A DNA stretch of 64,000 nt from Bog-756 sp963806455 (lineage in GTDB: Bacteria; Actinomycetota; Acidimicrobiia; Acidimicrobiales; RAAP-2), in NCBI GenBank assembly GCA_963806455.1, contig CAWDXZ010000001.1, forward strand, positions 248,001-312,000, written 5' to 3'. The position numbers and the translations under genes are program-made. Shown piece by piece: positions 40,128 to 48,858 of this stretch (position 1 is the first letter of the stretch; each line of letters begins with the position of its first letter). Below the pieces are notes generated by a model that had not been told where the DNA came from, ran no database searches, and saw only the letters and a program-made list of their open reading frames with translations.

Positions 40128-40475
40128 ATGGGCCCGCCCGGGACACCGGCGGACGAGGCCGCCCCCACCAGGGCTCCGTCCAAGGCCGCCCCGAAGAAGG
40201 CGGCCGGCTCGGGCCGGGCCGCCACCAAAGCCACCGCCCCGGCCACGACCAAGGCGCCGCCGGGGGAGGGGGGCACGACCACCTGGTTGCGGGTCACCCA
40301 GGTAAGGTCGGTCATCGGCACCAAACCGAAGCACCGTGGAACACTCGGGGCATTGGGATTGCGAGGCATCGGGCGCACCAACGTGCTGCCCGACCGCCCC
40401 GAAATCCGCGGCATGCTGGCCCGCGTCCCTCACCTGGTGGAGGTCGTGCCGGTCGAGCGAGACGAGAAAGGCTGA
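40128..40475 (+). CDS. rpmD: 50S ribosomal protein L30 with basic N-terminal extension
   Basis: 115 residues; L30 itself (LRVTQVRSVIGTKPKHRGTL, GLRGIGRTNVLPDRPEIRGM) takes the last about 62. The first 52 residues are Ala/Lys/Pro/Thr-rich, resembling a histone-like or mucin-like tail. ATG 40128 has the rpsE stop just before it, so the extension is probably truly translated; no good internal start is seen before the core. Confidence 0.92.
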   Translation: MGPPGTPADEAAPTRAPSKAAPKKAAGSGRAATKATAPATTKAPPGEGGTTTWLRVTQVRSVIGTKPKHRGTLGALGLRGIGRTNVLPDRPEIRGMLARVPHLVEVVPVERDEKG

Positions 40476-40477
40476 CC

Positions 40478-40966
40478 ATGAAGGTCCACGAGCTCCGACC
40501 ACCTGCCGGGTCGACCCGGGCCCGCCGGCGGGTGGGGCGCGGCATTGCCGGCAAGGGCGGCAAGACCGCCGGACGAGGCACCAAGGGCCAGGGGGCCCGG
40601 GACACGATCCCGCTGGGCTTCGAGGGCGGCCAGCTGCCCCTCATGCAGCGCATCCCGAAGCTCCGCGGCTTCAAGAACCCGTTCCGGGTCGTCTACACGC
40701 CGGTCAATGTCGGCGCGCTGGAAACGGCCGGTCGGGACGCCATCGACCCGGCCGCCTTGGTCGAGCTCGGACTGGCGGGGAAGGGTGAGCTCGTCAAGGT
40801 CCTCGGCGGCGGGACGCTCTCCCGAGCCGTCCGGGTGGAGGCCCACGCCTTCTCGAAGTCGGCCGAGGCCGCCATCACCGCGGCAGGAGGATCGATCACC
40901 GTGGTTCCCCCGCCGTTCGGCCACGGCCGACCGCCGGCCCACGGCAACGCGCTCACCAACCGGTAG
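40478..40966 (+). CDS. rplO: 50S ribosomal protein L15
   Basis: 162 residues. MKVHELRPPAGSTRARRRVG, the GRGTKGQGAR loop and GFEGGQLPLMQRIPKLRGF are family hallmarks. L15 is a late assembly protein. Two bases after rpmD. Confidence 0.96.
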   Translation: MKVHELRPPAGSTRARRRVGRGIAGKGGKTAGRGTKGQGARDTIPLGFEGGQLPLMQRIPKLRGFKNPFRVVYTPVNVGALETAGRDAIDPAALVELGLAGKGELVKVLGGGTLSRAVRVEAHAFSKSAEAAITAAGGSITVVPPPFGHGRPPAHGNALTNR

Positions 40967-40996
40967 CATCGGCCCACCCCGGCGTCGAGGAGCCAA

Positions 40997-42289
40997 ATGC
41001 TCGCCAGTCTGGCCAACATCTTCCGGATCCCCGATCTTCGCAAGAAGGTCCTCTTCACCCTGACCATCATCGCCCTGTACCAGTTCGGGGCGAACGTGCC
41101 GGTGCCGTTCGTCAACTTCTCCAAGGTCGCCCAGCTGACCGCGGCATCGAAGTCCTCGGGGGTCCTGGGCTTCCTCAATCTGTTCTCGGGCGGGGCGCTC
41201 ACCCGGATGGCCGTCTTCGGCCTCGGGATCATGCCCTACATCACCTCGAGCATCATCATCCAGCTCCTGGCCACGGTCATCCCCAAGCTCGAGCAGTGGC
41301 GTGACCAGGGGGCGGTGGGCCAGAAGAAACTGACCCAGACGACCCGGTACCTGACCGTCGCCCTGGCCCTGATGCAGTCCACCGGGTTGGTCTACCTGTT
41401 CCACAAGGGGGGTGGCGGCCTGTTCGGAACCTCCAACAACGTGGACCTCATCCTCAATTACTCGATCTGGCGGGCCGCCTTCATCGTGCTCACCCTCACG
41501 GCCGGCACCGCCTTCGTCATGTGGCTGGCCGAGCTCATCACCCAGCGGGGGATCGGGCAGGGCATGTCCATCCTCATCTTCGCCAACGTGGTGGCGGGCA
41601 TCCCCTCGGGGCTCAACACCGTCCTCCAGGAGGGGGGCCGGGTCAAGTTCGCCGTGATCCTCCTGGTCTCGCTGGCCCTGCTGGTCCTGATCGTCTTCGT
41701 CGACCAGGGGCAGCGCCGCATCCCGGTGACCTTCGCCAAACGGGTGGTGGGGCGCAAGATGTACGGCGGGTCGAGCACCTACATCCCGCTCAAGGTGAAC
41801 CAGGCCGGGGTCATCCCCATCATCTTCGCCAGCTCGGTGCTCTACATCCCGGTGCTGCTGTCGAACGTCATCCCCTCGTCGGCCTTCCGGAGCTGGGTCA
41901 ACCACAACGTGACCCCTACCTCGGTCTTCTACATCCTCACCTACTTCGTGTTCATCCTGCTCTTCACCTTCTTCTACGTCTACGTGGCCTTCGACCCGCA
42001 CCAGCAGGCCGACATCATCCGCAAGCAGGGCGGCTACATCCCCGGCATCCGGCCCGGGCAGCCCACCGAGCGCTACCTGGCCCACATCCTCAACCGGATC
42101 ACCTGGCCCGGGGCCCTGTTCCTCGGGGCGGTGGCCGTGACGCCCTCGCTGCTCATGGCGGCATGGAACATCACCAGCTATCCCTTCTACGGCACGACTC
42201 TCCTGATCGCCGTGGGCGTGGCTCTCGAGACCATGAAGCAGATCGACAGTCAGCTCATGATGCGAAACTATGAGGGCTTCCTCAAATAA
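40997..42289 (+). CDS. secY: Preprotein translocase subunit SecY
   Basis: 430 residues with ten membrane helices forming the Sec channel, partner of SecE from the 13.6 kb locus. Plug and pore-ring regions FGLGIMPYITSSIIIQLLA, cytosolic loops KRVVGRKMYGGSSTYIPLKV and the C-terminal SQLMMRNYEGFLK are intact. The adk start follows the stop with no gap. Confidence 0.97.
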   Translation: MLASLANIFRIPDLRKKVLFTLTIIALYQFGANVPVPFVNFSKVAQLTAASKSSGVLGFLNLFSGGALTRMAVFGLGIMPYITSSIIIQLLATVIPKLEQWRDQGAVGQKKLTQTTRYLTVALALMQSTGLVYLFHKGGGGLFGTSNNVDLILNYSIWRAAFIVLTLTAGTAFVMWLAELITQRGIGQGMSILIFANVVAGIPSGLNTVLQEGGRVKFAVILLVSLALLVLIVFVDQGQRRIPVTFAKRVVGRKMYGGSSTYIPLKVNQAGVIPIIFASSVLYIPVLLSNVIPSSAFRSWVNHNVTPTSVFYILTYFVFILLFTFFYVYVAFDPHQQADIIRKQGGYIPGIRPGQPTERYLAHILNRITWPGALFLGAVAVTPSLLMAAWNITSYPFYGTTLLIAVGVALETMKQIDSQLMMRNYEGFLK

Positions 42290-42964
42290 GTGGTACCCGG
42301 AGCCAGGCTCGTAGTCCTCGGCAAACAGGGGGCGGGCAAGGGGACGCAATGTGTCCGCCTGTCCCACCACTATGTCGTGCCCCACGTCTCGACGGGGGAC
42401 ATGCTGCGCGCCGCCGTCAAGCAGGAGACGCCGCTCGGCCTCAAGGCCAAGGACCAGATGGACAAGGGGGAGCTGCTGGGCGACGAGCTGATCATGGAGA
42501 TGGTGGACGAGCGCCTGGGGGAGAGCGACGTGCGGGCGCGGGGATTCGTGCTTGACGGCTGCCCGCGTACGGTGGCCCAGGCCGAGGCCCTGGCGGCCAT
42601 CCTCGCCCCCTACGACCTCGACGTGGTCATCGACATCGAGATCCATACCACCCAGGTCCTCCGGCGCCTGGCGGCCCGACGAGTGTGCGTCGACTGCGGA
42701 TCCAATTACTCGCTCTCGGCTCCGCCCCTGATCAACTGGACGTGCGACGTCTGCGGCGGCGAGGTGGTCCAGCGCAAGGACGACACCGAAGAGGCGATCT
42801 CCCGTCGTCTCGAGCTCTACGAGCGCCAGACGGCCCCGCTCATCGAGTGGTACCGGGCCCGGAACCAGCTGGAGATGGTGCCGGGCACCGGGACCCCTGA
42901 CGCGGTGACCCGACGGATGGTCAAGGTGATCGAGCAGCGGCGGCAGAAGGGAAGCGGGTTCTGA
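42290..42964 (+). CDS. adk: Adenylate kinase (zinc LID)
   Basis: 224 residues. Balances ATP, ADP and AMP. P-loop GKQGAGKGTQ at 10-19, AMP-site STGDMLRA, DGCPRT. The LID has four cysteines in CVDC and CDVC, so it is the zinc-stabilised long form usual for Gram-positive bacteria. Start GTG 42290 directly after secY; stop shares a base with map. Confidence 0.96.
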   Translation: MVPGARLVVLGKQGAGKGTQCVRLSHHYVVPHVSTGDMLRAAVKQETPLGLKAKDQMDKGELLGDELIMEMVDERLGESDVRARGFVLDGCPRTVAQAEALAAILAPYDLDVVIDIEIHTTQVLRRLAARRVCVDCGSNYSLSAPPLINWTCDVCGGEVVQRKDDTEEAISRRLELYERQTAPLIEWYRARNQLEMVPGTGTPDAVTRRMVKVIEQRRQKGSGF

Positions 42965-43707
42965 TGCGGCGCACCGAAGAGGAACTGGCCAAGATGCGCC
43001 GGGCCGGGCGGGTCGTGGCCGAGATCCACGAGGCCACCCGGGCCGCCATCCGGCCCGGCGTCGCCACCGCCGAGATCGACCGGGTGGCCCGGGAGGTCCT
43101 CGACCGGCGGGGGGCGGGCTCGAACTTCCTCAACTACCACGGGTTCCCCGCCGTCGTCTGCACCTCGCCCAATTCGATGATCGTCCACGGCATCCCGTCC
43201 GAGGCGGTCATTCTCGAGGAAGGGGACATCATCTCCGTCGACTGCGGGGCGATCGTGGAGGGCTACCACGGCGATGCCGCCTACACCATGGGCGTCGGGG
43301 AGGTCTCCGACGAGGCGGACCGCCTCATGGAGGTCACGCGGGAGAGCCTCGCCGCCGGGATCGAGCAGCTCCGCCCGGGGAACCGCCTCCACGAGGTGGG
43401 CCGGGCGGTCCAGGCCGTGGCCGAGGCGGCCGGGTTCTCGGTGGTCCGGGAGTACGTGGGCCACGCCATCGGCACGGCCATGCACGAGGAGCCCCAGGTC
43501 CCCAACTACTGGCCGGGGTCGCCCGGCCCGACCCTCAAGCCGGGGATGGTCTTCGCCGTCGAGCCGATGGTCAACGTCGGCTCGGCCGCCACCCGCCAGC
43601 TCGAGGACGGCTGGAGCGTGGTCACAGCCGACGGCCGGCTGTCGGCCCACTTCGAGCACACCATCGCCGTGACCGAGGACGGCCCGGAGGTCTTCACGAT
43701 CCTCTGA
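42964..43707 (+). CDS. map: Methionine aminopeptidase, type I
   Basis: 247 residues, pita-bread fold. Removes initiator Met from nascent proteins. The five metal ligands are D93 (SVDCGA), D104 (HGDAAYT), H167 (GHAIG), E200 (AVEPM) and E231 (FEHTI); H75 is the substrate-contact His. No N-terminal SH3-binding extension is present. Coupled to adk. Confidence 0.96.
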   Translation: MRRTEEELAKMRRAGRVVAEIHEATRAAIRPGVATAEIDRVAREVLDRRGAGSNFLNYHGFPAVVCTSPNSMIVHGIPSEAVILEEGDIISVDCGAIVEGYHGDAAYTMGVGEVSDEADRLMEVTRESLAAGIEQLRPGNRLHEVGRAVQAVAEAAGFSVVREYVGHAIGTAMHEEPQVPNYWPGSPGPTLKPGMVFAVEPMVNVGSAATRQLEDGWSVVTADGRLSAHFEHTIAVTEDGPEVFTIL

Positions 43708-43935
43708 GCGGCCGGCCGGGGGACGTTTCCCGTAACGAGCTGGCAATTCGGTGCTGAGGGGCTAAACTGGTCGTTCGGCTGGCCACGGGCTGGTGGTGGC
43801 ATGCCGATCCCGCTGCGGTGGCGCTCCCAGGGTGTGCCTCCGAATGCGATGCACACGAATGACGAGCGCGCCGTTCGCTGTGCAAGCCGGCCCCCGGGCC
43901 GGGTGGACCAGAACAAGACAATCGAGGAGATTCAC

Positions 43936-44160
43936 CTGCCCAAGCCCAAGGAAGATGCCATCGTGCTGGAGGGGACGGTCGTCGAACCGCTGCCCAATGC
44001 GATGTTCCGCGTGGAGCTCGAGAACGGACACAAGGTCCTGGCCCACAGCTCCGGCAAGATGCGGATGCATCGCATCCGCATCCTCCCCGGCGACAAGGTA
44101 CAGGTGGAGATCACGCCCTATGACTTGGCCCGGGGGAGGATCACCTACCGCTACAAGTGA
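43936..44160 (+). CDS. infA: Translation initiation factor IF-1
   Basis: About 74 residues, one OB-fold that blocks the A site during initiation. Core DAIVLEGTVVEPLPNAMFRV, GHKVLAHSSGKMRMHRIRIL and ITPYDLARGRITYRYK is canonical. No ATG or GTG stands at the expected start. The best fit is CTG 43936 (reading LPKPKED), five bases after GAGGAGA; an in-frame GTG at 43903 and ATG at 43801 would add 11 or 45 unrelated residues and have no good ribosome-binding site. CTG initiation is my inference. Confidence 0.88.
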   Translation: MPKPKEDAIVLEGTVVEPLPNAMFRVELENGHKVLAHSSGKMRMHRIRILPGDKVQVEITPYDLARGRITYRYK

Positions 44161-44275
44161 CCGGCCGGCGGGGGGGCGCCCCTCGGGCGGACCGGGGGGT
44201 GGGACCGGCGGGCCGGGCCCGGGCTCACAGCGAGAGCGGCGGCCGGCGGGCACGGCGGGCACGCCGCAGGACGGA

Positions 44276-44358
44276 GGCAGTGGCAGTGGCAGTGGCAGTG
44301 GCAGCGGCAGTGGAACAGTACGAGACAAGGATGCAGTGGAACAGTACGAGACAAGGAT
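44276..44358 (+). repeat. Hexamer repeat and exact 26-base duplication before rpmJ
   Basis: Six GGCAGT units (one as GGCAGC) fill 44276-44311. Next, an exact 26-base tandem duplication at 44307-44332 and 44333-44358 (GCAGTGGAACAGTACGAGAC followed by AAGGAT). Each copy ends in AAGGAT, the Shine-Dalgarno of rpmJ, so the ribosome-binding site is doubled. After the first copy a mini-frame ATG 44331 to TGA 44360 encodes nine residues and ends four bases before the rpmJ start. Confidence 0.9.
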
Positions 44359-44364
44359 GATGAA

Positions 44365-44478
44365 GTGAAGGTTCGACCGAGCGTCAAGCCCATGTGCGAG
44401 AAGTGCAAGGTGATCCGGCGTCACCGCCGGGTCGTGGTCATCTGCGACAACCCGCGCCACAAGCAGCGCCAGGGCTGA
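44365..44478 (+). CDS. rpmJ: 50S ribosomal protein L36
   Basis: 37 residues, standard length. MKVRPSVKPMCEKCKVIRRH and the C-terminal ICDNPRHKQRQG supply the C-x2-C, C, H zinc ligands of the ordinary (zinc) L36. Start is GTG 44365 after AAGGAT. Too short for an ordinary open-frame list. It lies between infA and rpsM, the conserved order. Confidence 0.95.
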   Translation: MKVRPSVKPMCEKCKVIRRHRRVVVICDNPRHKQRQG

Positions 44479-44527
44479 TGGGCGTCCCAACGGTGAGCCG
44501 GAGCAGGAACGAAGGAAGGCAGGACGC

Positions 44528-44905
44528 ATGGCCCGCATAGCCGGTGTGGACATCCCCCGCGAGAAGCGTCTGGAGATCTCCCTCACCTACATCTACGGCA
44601 TCGGCCGCACCACCGCTCAGCAGGTCTGCCAGGTCACCGACACCAGCCCTGACACCCGGGTCCGGGACCTCACCGACGAAGAGGTGACCCGCCTCCGCAA
44701 CTACATCGACGCCAGCGTCAGGGTCGAGGGCGACCTGCGCCGCGACGTGTCCCAGGACATCAAGCGCAAGATGGAGATCGGCTGCTACCAGGGTATTCGG
44801 CACCGCAAGGGCCTTCCCGTCCACGGTCAGCGCACCCACACCAACGCCCGCACCCGCAAGGGACCGAAGAAGACGGTCGCCGGAAAGAAGAAGGTCCGCA
44901 AGTAA
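44528..44905 (+). CDS. rpsM: 30S ribosomal protein S13
   Basis: 125 residues. MARIAGVDIPREKRLEISLT and the C-terminal HGQRTHTNARTRKGPKKTV are canonical. S13 forms head bridges with the large subunit and contacts P-site tRNA. RBS GAAGGAAGG. Stop shares a base with rpsK. Confidence 0.97.
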   Translation: MARIAGVDIPREKRLEISLTYIYGIGRTTAQQVCQVTDTSPDTRVRDLTDEEVTRLRNYIDASVRVEGDLRRDVSQDIKRKMEIGCYQGIRHRKGLPVHGQRTHTNARTRKGPKKTVAGKKKVRK

Positions 44906-45312
44906 TGGCCAAGCCCACCAAGTCCGCTGGATCCGCCCGGCGCCCGCGCAAGCGCGAGCGAAAGAACGTGGCCTTCGGCGTGGCTCACATCAAGAGCTCG
45001 TTCAACAACACCATCGTCTCCATCGCCGACCCGGAGGGCAACGTCCTGGCCTGGGCCTCGGCCGGTAACGTGGGCTTCAAGGGCTCGCGGAAGTCGACGC
45101 CGTTCGCCGCCCAGCTGGCCGCCGAGCAGTGCGCCAAGCGGGCCATGGAGCACGGTGTCCGCCGGGTCGACGTGCTGGTGCGGGGACCCGGATCGGGCCG
45201 CGAGACGGCCATCCGATCGCTGGCCGCGGCCGGCATCGAAGTGGCGGGCATCAAGGACGTCACGCCCATCCCCCACAACGGCTGCCGGCCGAAGAAGCGG
45301 CGCCGGGTCTAG
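44905..45312 (+). CDS. rpsK: 30S ribosomal protein S11
   Basis: 135 residues. FGVAHIKSSFNNTIVSIADP and the C-terminal DVTPIPHNGCRPKKRRRV are canonical. It lies at the platform near the Shine-Dalgarno helix. TAATG overlap with rpsM. Confidence 0.97.
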   Translation: MAKPTKSAGSARRPRKRERKNVAFGVAHIKSSFNNTIVSIADPEGNVLAWASAGNVGFKGSRKSTPFAAQLAAEQCAKRAMEHGVRRVDVLVRGPGSGRETAIRSLAAAGIEVAGIKDVTPIPHNGCRPKKRRRV

Positions 45313-45337
45313 GGCACGAAGGGACGCAAGGACCACC

Positions 45338-45985
45338 ATGGCTCGATACACCGGACCCGTCTGCCGGCTCTGCCGCCGGGAGCGCACGAAACTCTTCTTG
45401 AAGGGTGAGCGCTGCTATTCGATGAAATGCCCCGTCTCCGAGGCGGTGACCGACCGGCACAGCCGGGCGTACCCGCCCGGCGAGCACGGGCGGGACCGGA
45501 TGCGCCAGGGCTCCGAGTACCTGGGCCAGCTCCGGGAGAAGCAGAAGGCCCGTCGCATCTACGGCCTTCTGGAGAAGCAGTTCCACAACCTGTACGTGGA
45601 GGCCAGCCGGGCCCCCGGCATCACCGGCGAGAACCTGCTGCGCATGCTGGAGCTCCGCCTGGACAACGTGGCCTTCCGGGCCGGGTGGGGAGCCAGCCGG
45701 GCCCAGGCCCGCCAGTTCGTCCGTCACGGCCATGTGATGGTCAACGGCAAGCGGGTGACCATCCCGAGCTACCGGGTGCGCCAGGGCGACGTGGTCTCCC
45801 TCAAGCCCGCCTCGCGTGAGATCTTCCACGTCCGCCGTAACATGGACACGCTCGATCGCCAGTTGCCCCCCTGGCTCGAGACGGTCGGCGACAAGTTCGA
45901 GGTCAGGGTGTTCTCCCTCCCCCTGCGCGAGCACATCGACGAGCCCGTCCAGGAGCAGCTCATCGTCGAGCTCTACTCCAAGTAG
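45338..45985 (+). CDS. rpsD: 30S ribosomal protein S4 (zinc type)
   Basis: 215 residues. N-terminal MARYTGPVCRLCRRERTKLF and GERCYSMKC hold four cysteines, the zinc form of S4. The S4 RNA-binding domain (LELRLDNVAFRAGWGASRAQ, VNGKRVTIPSYRVRQGD) follows. ATG 45338 is the canonical start although the frame opens upstream inside rpsK. Confidence 0.96.
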   Translation: MARYTGPVCRLCRRERTKLFLKGERCYSMKCPVSEAVTDRHSRAYPPGEHGRDRMRQGSEYLGQLREKQKARRIYGLLEKQFHNLYVEASRAPGITGENLLRMLELRLDNVAFRAGWGASRAQARQFVRHGHVMVNGKRVTIPSYRVRQGDVVSLKPASREIFHVRRNMDTLDRQLPPWLETVGDKFEVRVFSLPLREHIDEPVQEQLIVELYSK

Positions 45986-46054
45986 CACGCCGCTGAACGA
46001 CCAGATAACCACCCAACCGACACCGCGTACCACCGCCGAGGAGCCACGATCAGC

Positions 46055-46993
46055 ATGCTCATCATCCAACGACCCACCGTCGAGTCGATCGGCGAGGAGG
46101 AGAACAACCGGCAGAGGTTCGCCGTGGGGCCGCTCGACCCCGGCTTCGGCCACACGCTCGGCAACTCCCTCCGGCGCACCCTCCTCTCTTCGATCCCGGG
46201 TGCCTCGATCACCCAGGTCCGCTTCGACGACGCCCTCCACGAGTTCACCACCCTGCCGGGGGTGAAGGAGGACGTCACCGACCTCCTCCTCAACCTCAAG
46301 GACATCCTCTTCCGGGTGCACAGCGACGAGCCGGTGACCATCCGCCTGGACAAGCGGGGCCCCGGTGACGCCACGGCCGGGGACCTGCAGGTGACGGCCG
46401 ACGTGGAGGTGCTCAGCCCGTCCCAGCACATCGCCTCGCTGAACGCCAAGGGACGGCTGGCCGTCGACCTCACCGTGGAGCGGGGTCGGGGCTATCTGTC
46501 GGCCGACAAGAACAAGCGGCCCACCGCCATCGGTGTGATCCCGGTCGACGCCATCTTCTCGCCCATCCGCCGGGTGGCCTTCACCGTCGAGCCGGTGCGA
46601 GTGGAGCAGTCCACCGACTTCGACCGGTTGGTGCTCGACATCGAGACCGACGGCTCCCTCACCCCCCGCGAGGCGCTGGCGTCGGCCGGCGACACGCTGC
46701 GCACGCTGGTCAGCCTGGTCGCCGACCTCGAGGACGAGCCGATGGGGCTGGAGCTCGGAGAGGTGGGCACGGTGGGCACGGGCTCACCCGACCTCGATCT
46801 CCGCATCGAGGACCTCGATCTCACCGAGCGGCCGCGCAACTGCCTCAAGCGGGCCCAGATCAACACCATCGGGGAGCTGGTCGACAGGACCCTCGACGAC
46901 CTGCTCAACATCACCAATTTCGGGCAGAAGTCCCTCGACGAGGTGCTGCAGAAGCTGGACGAGCGGGGGCTGTCCCTGCGGGTGAAGGACTGA
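46055..46993 (+). CDS. rpoA: DNA-directed RNA polymerase subunit alpha
   Basis: 312 residues. N-terminal dimerisation domain with FAVGPLDPGFGHTLGNSLRR and LLSSIPGASITQVRFD; flexible linker at about 230-245; C-terminal domain with DLTERPRNCLKRAQINTIGE and NFGQKSLDEVLQKL, which binds UP elements and activators. Its place between rpsD and rplQ is conserved. Confidence 0.98.
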   Translation: MLIIQRPTVESIGEEENNRQRFAVGPLDPGFGHTLGNSLRRTLLSSIPGASITQVRFDDALHEFTTLPGVKEDVTDLLLNLKDILFRVHSDEPVTIRLDKRGPGDATAGDLQVTADVEVLSPSQHIASLNAKGRLAVDLTVERGRGYLSADKNKRPTAIGVIPVDAIFSPIRRVAFTVEPVRVEQSTDFDRLVLDIETDGSLTPREALASAGDTLRTLVSLVADLEDEPMGLELGEVGTVGTGSPDLDLRIEDLDLTERPRNCLKRAQINTIGELVDRTLDDLLNITNFGQKSLDEVLQKLDERGLSLRVKD

Positions 46994-47002
46994 GGCTGCG
47001 AC

Positions 47003-47356
47003 ATGCTCGGCACCCCGAAGAAGGGCCGCCGCTTCGGCGGGAGCTCGGCCCACCAGAAGGCGATGATGGGGAACCTGGTGGCGTCGCTCATCGCCGCCGA
47101 GTACCTGGTGACCACTGAGGCGAAGGCCAAGGCCCTCCGGCCGGTGGCCGAGAAGGTGATCACCGCCGCGGCCAAGGGCGGGCTGGCCCACCAGCGGAAC
47201 GTGGTGGCCTTCATCCGGGACAAGGACATGGCCCACAAGCTCTTCGACGAGATCGGGCCCCGCTATGCCGAGCGGCCCGGCGGGTACACCCGGATCCTCA
47301 AGCTGGGCAACCGTTCGGGCGACAACGCCCCCATGGCCCGCATCGAATTGGTGTGA
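47003..47356 (+). CDS. rplQ: 50S ribosomal protein L17
   Basis: 117 residues, the short form. KGRRFGGSSAHQKAMMGNLV and RPGGYTRILKLGNRSGDNAP are typical. Nine bases after rpoA; its TGA overlaps the truA GTG. Confidence 0.96.
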   Translation: MLGTPKKGRRFGGSSAHQKAMMGNLVASLIAAEYLVTTEAKAKALRPVAEKVITAAAKGGLAHQRNVVAFIRDKDMAHKLFDEIGPRYAERPGGYTRILKLGNRSGDNAPMARIELV

Positions 47357-48204
47357 GCCGGCCCCCCCGGACCGGGGGGGTGGTGGACCACCAGCCGGTC
47401 CGTTGGCGCCTCCGGGTCGCCTACGACGGCTCCGCCTTCCACGGTTTCGCCGCCCAAGCGGGGCAGCGCACCGTCGGGGGGGTGCTCGGCGAGGCGCTCG
47501 GGCGGGTCATCCGGGCCCCGGTGTCGCTGACCTGCGCCGGGCGGACGGACTCAGGGGTCCACGCCACCGACCAGGTGGTGCATTTCGACATCCCGGCCGG
47601 GGCGGCGGCGGGGCTCGACCCGGCGGCGGTGCTCAAGTCGTGCAACAGCCAGCTGGCCCCCTCGGTGGCGGTGCTCGAGGCCGGGCCGGTCGGCGCCGAC
47701 TTCGATGCCCGCCGCTCGGCCACCGCCCGCCGCTACCGGTACCTGGTGGTGAACGCCCCCGTGGCCGACCCGCTGCTGGCCGGCCTGGCCTGGCACGTCG
47801 CCGATCCGCTCGACCTGCGCTCCATGGCCGCCACCGCCGACGCCCTGCTCGGCGAGCACGACTTCCGGGCCTTCTGCCGGCGGGTGCCCGGTACCAGTGC
47901 CGAGGAACCCATCCTCCGCCGGGTCACCGACACCCGGTGGACCGAGGTGAGCGCCGACCGGGCCCCGGGCCCCACGCCGGCCCTGGTCCCGGCGGTCGGG
48001 AGGCTGCTGGCCTTCGAGATCGAGGCCAACGCCTTCTGCCACCAGATGGTCCGCTCCCTGGTCGGGACCCTGGTGGACGTCGGTCGGGGCCGCAAGCGCG
48101 CCTCGGACATGGTCTGGGTCCTCCGGTCGGCCGACCGCCGGCAGGCCTCCCAGCCGGCCCCGCCTCACGGCCTGACCCTGGTGGCCGTGTCCTATGGCGC
48201 CTGA
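47353..48204 (+). CDS. truA: tRNA pseudouridine(38-40) synthase
   Basis: 283 residues. TruA makes pseudouridine at positions 38-40 of the anticodon arm. Catalytic D66 in AGRTDSGVHA; YDGSAFHGFAAQ at the N-terminus and FCHQMVRSLVGTL near the C-terminus are family signatures. GTGA overlap with rplQ; a GTG at 47380 is an alternative start nearer the first beta strand. Confidence 0.94.
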   Translation: MSRPPRTGGVVDHQPVRWRLRVAYDGSAFHGFAAQAGQRTVGGVLGEALGRVIRAPVSLTCAGRTDSGVHATDQVVHFDIPAGAAAGLDPAAVLKSCNSQLAPSVAVLEAGPVGADFDARRSATARRYRYLVVNAPVADPLLAGLAWHVADPLDLRSMAATADALLGEHDFRAFCRRVPGTSAEEPILRRVTDTRWTEVSADRAPGPTPALVPAVGRLLAFEIEANAFCHQMVRSLVGTLVDVGRGRKRASDMVWVLRSADRRQASQPAPPHGLTLVAVSYGA

Positions 48205-48210
48205 TACCCT
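48205..48210 (+). promoter_or_regulatory. Candidate -10 of an rplM-rpsI promoter
   Basis: TACCCT, preceded by GA, lies at the end of truA, 120 bases before rplM. No convincing -35 at 17-18 bases, so this is a weak call. Confidence 0.25.
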
Positions 48211-48329
48211 GGGCGGTCGCCGGGTCGGGTCCGATCTGCGATTCGATGAGCGTGACCGCCGTCGCAGGATCGGGATCGGCGAAGTCTCGCTCCTCCCCGG
48301 CACCCGGAAGCAGCGACCAAGGAACATTC

Positions 48330-48797
48330 GTGCGCACGTACTCCCCCAAGCCTGACGACGTCACCCGTGCCTGGCACGTCGTCGACGCCGACGGCCTCGT
48401 GCTCGGCCGCCTGGCCACCGAGGTCGCCTCGGTCCTGCGGGGCAAGCACAAGCCCATCTTCGCCCCCCACGTCGACGTGGGCGACCACGTGATCGTCATC
48501 AATACCGACCGGGTCGTCCTCACCTCGGGCAAGGCCGAGTCGAAGATGTCCTACCGGCACAGCGGCTATCCGGGCGGGCTGACCGCCACCCGTTTCGTGG
48601 ACCTCATGGAGGACCGCTCCGACGAGGTGGTCCGGACCGCCGTCAAGGGCATGCTCCCGAAGAACCGCCTGGGCCGCCAGATGCTGTCGAAACTGAAGGT
48701 CTACCGGGGCCCCGAGCACCCCCATGGCGCCCAGTCTCCCGAGCCGATGGAGATCCCCGGGGCCCGGCGGACGGCCTCGGCGCGCAGCGGTGCCTAG
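48330..48797 (+). CDS. rplM: 50S ribosomal protein L13
   Basis: 155 residues from GTG 48330, preceded by AAGGAA. RTYSPKPDDVTRAWHVVDAD, HVDVGDHVIVINTDRVVLTS (partial family region) and MLPKNRLGRQMLSKLKVYRG are canonical. L13 is an early assembly protein. The C-terminal about 15 residues are variable. Confidence 0.96.
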   Translation: MRTYSPKPDDVTRAWHVVDADGLVLGRLATEVASVLRGKHKPIFAPHVDVGDHVIVINTDRVVLTSGKAESKMSYRHSGYPGGLTATRFVDLMEDRSDEVVRTAVKGMLPKNRLGRQMLSKLKVYRGPEHPHGAQSPEPMEIPGARRTASARSGA

Positions 48798-48858
48798 CAC
48801 CGTGCCGCCCACCCACCCCGACCAGTCCCGATAGACGAACGATCGCGAGGAGCACGTC

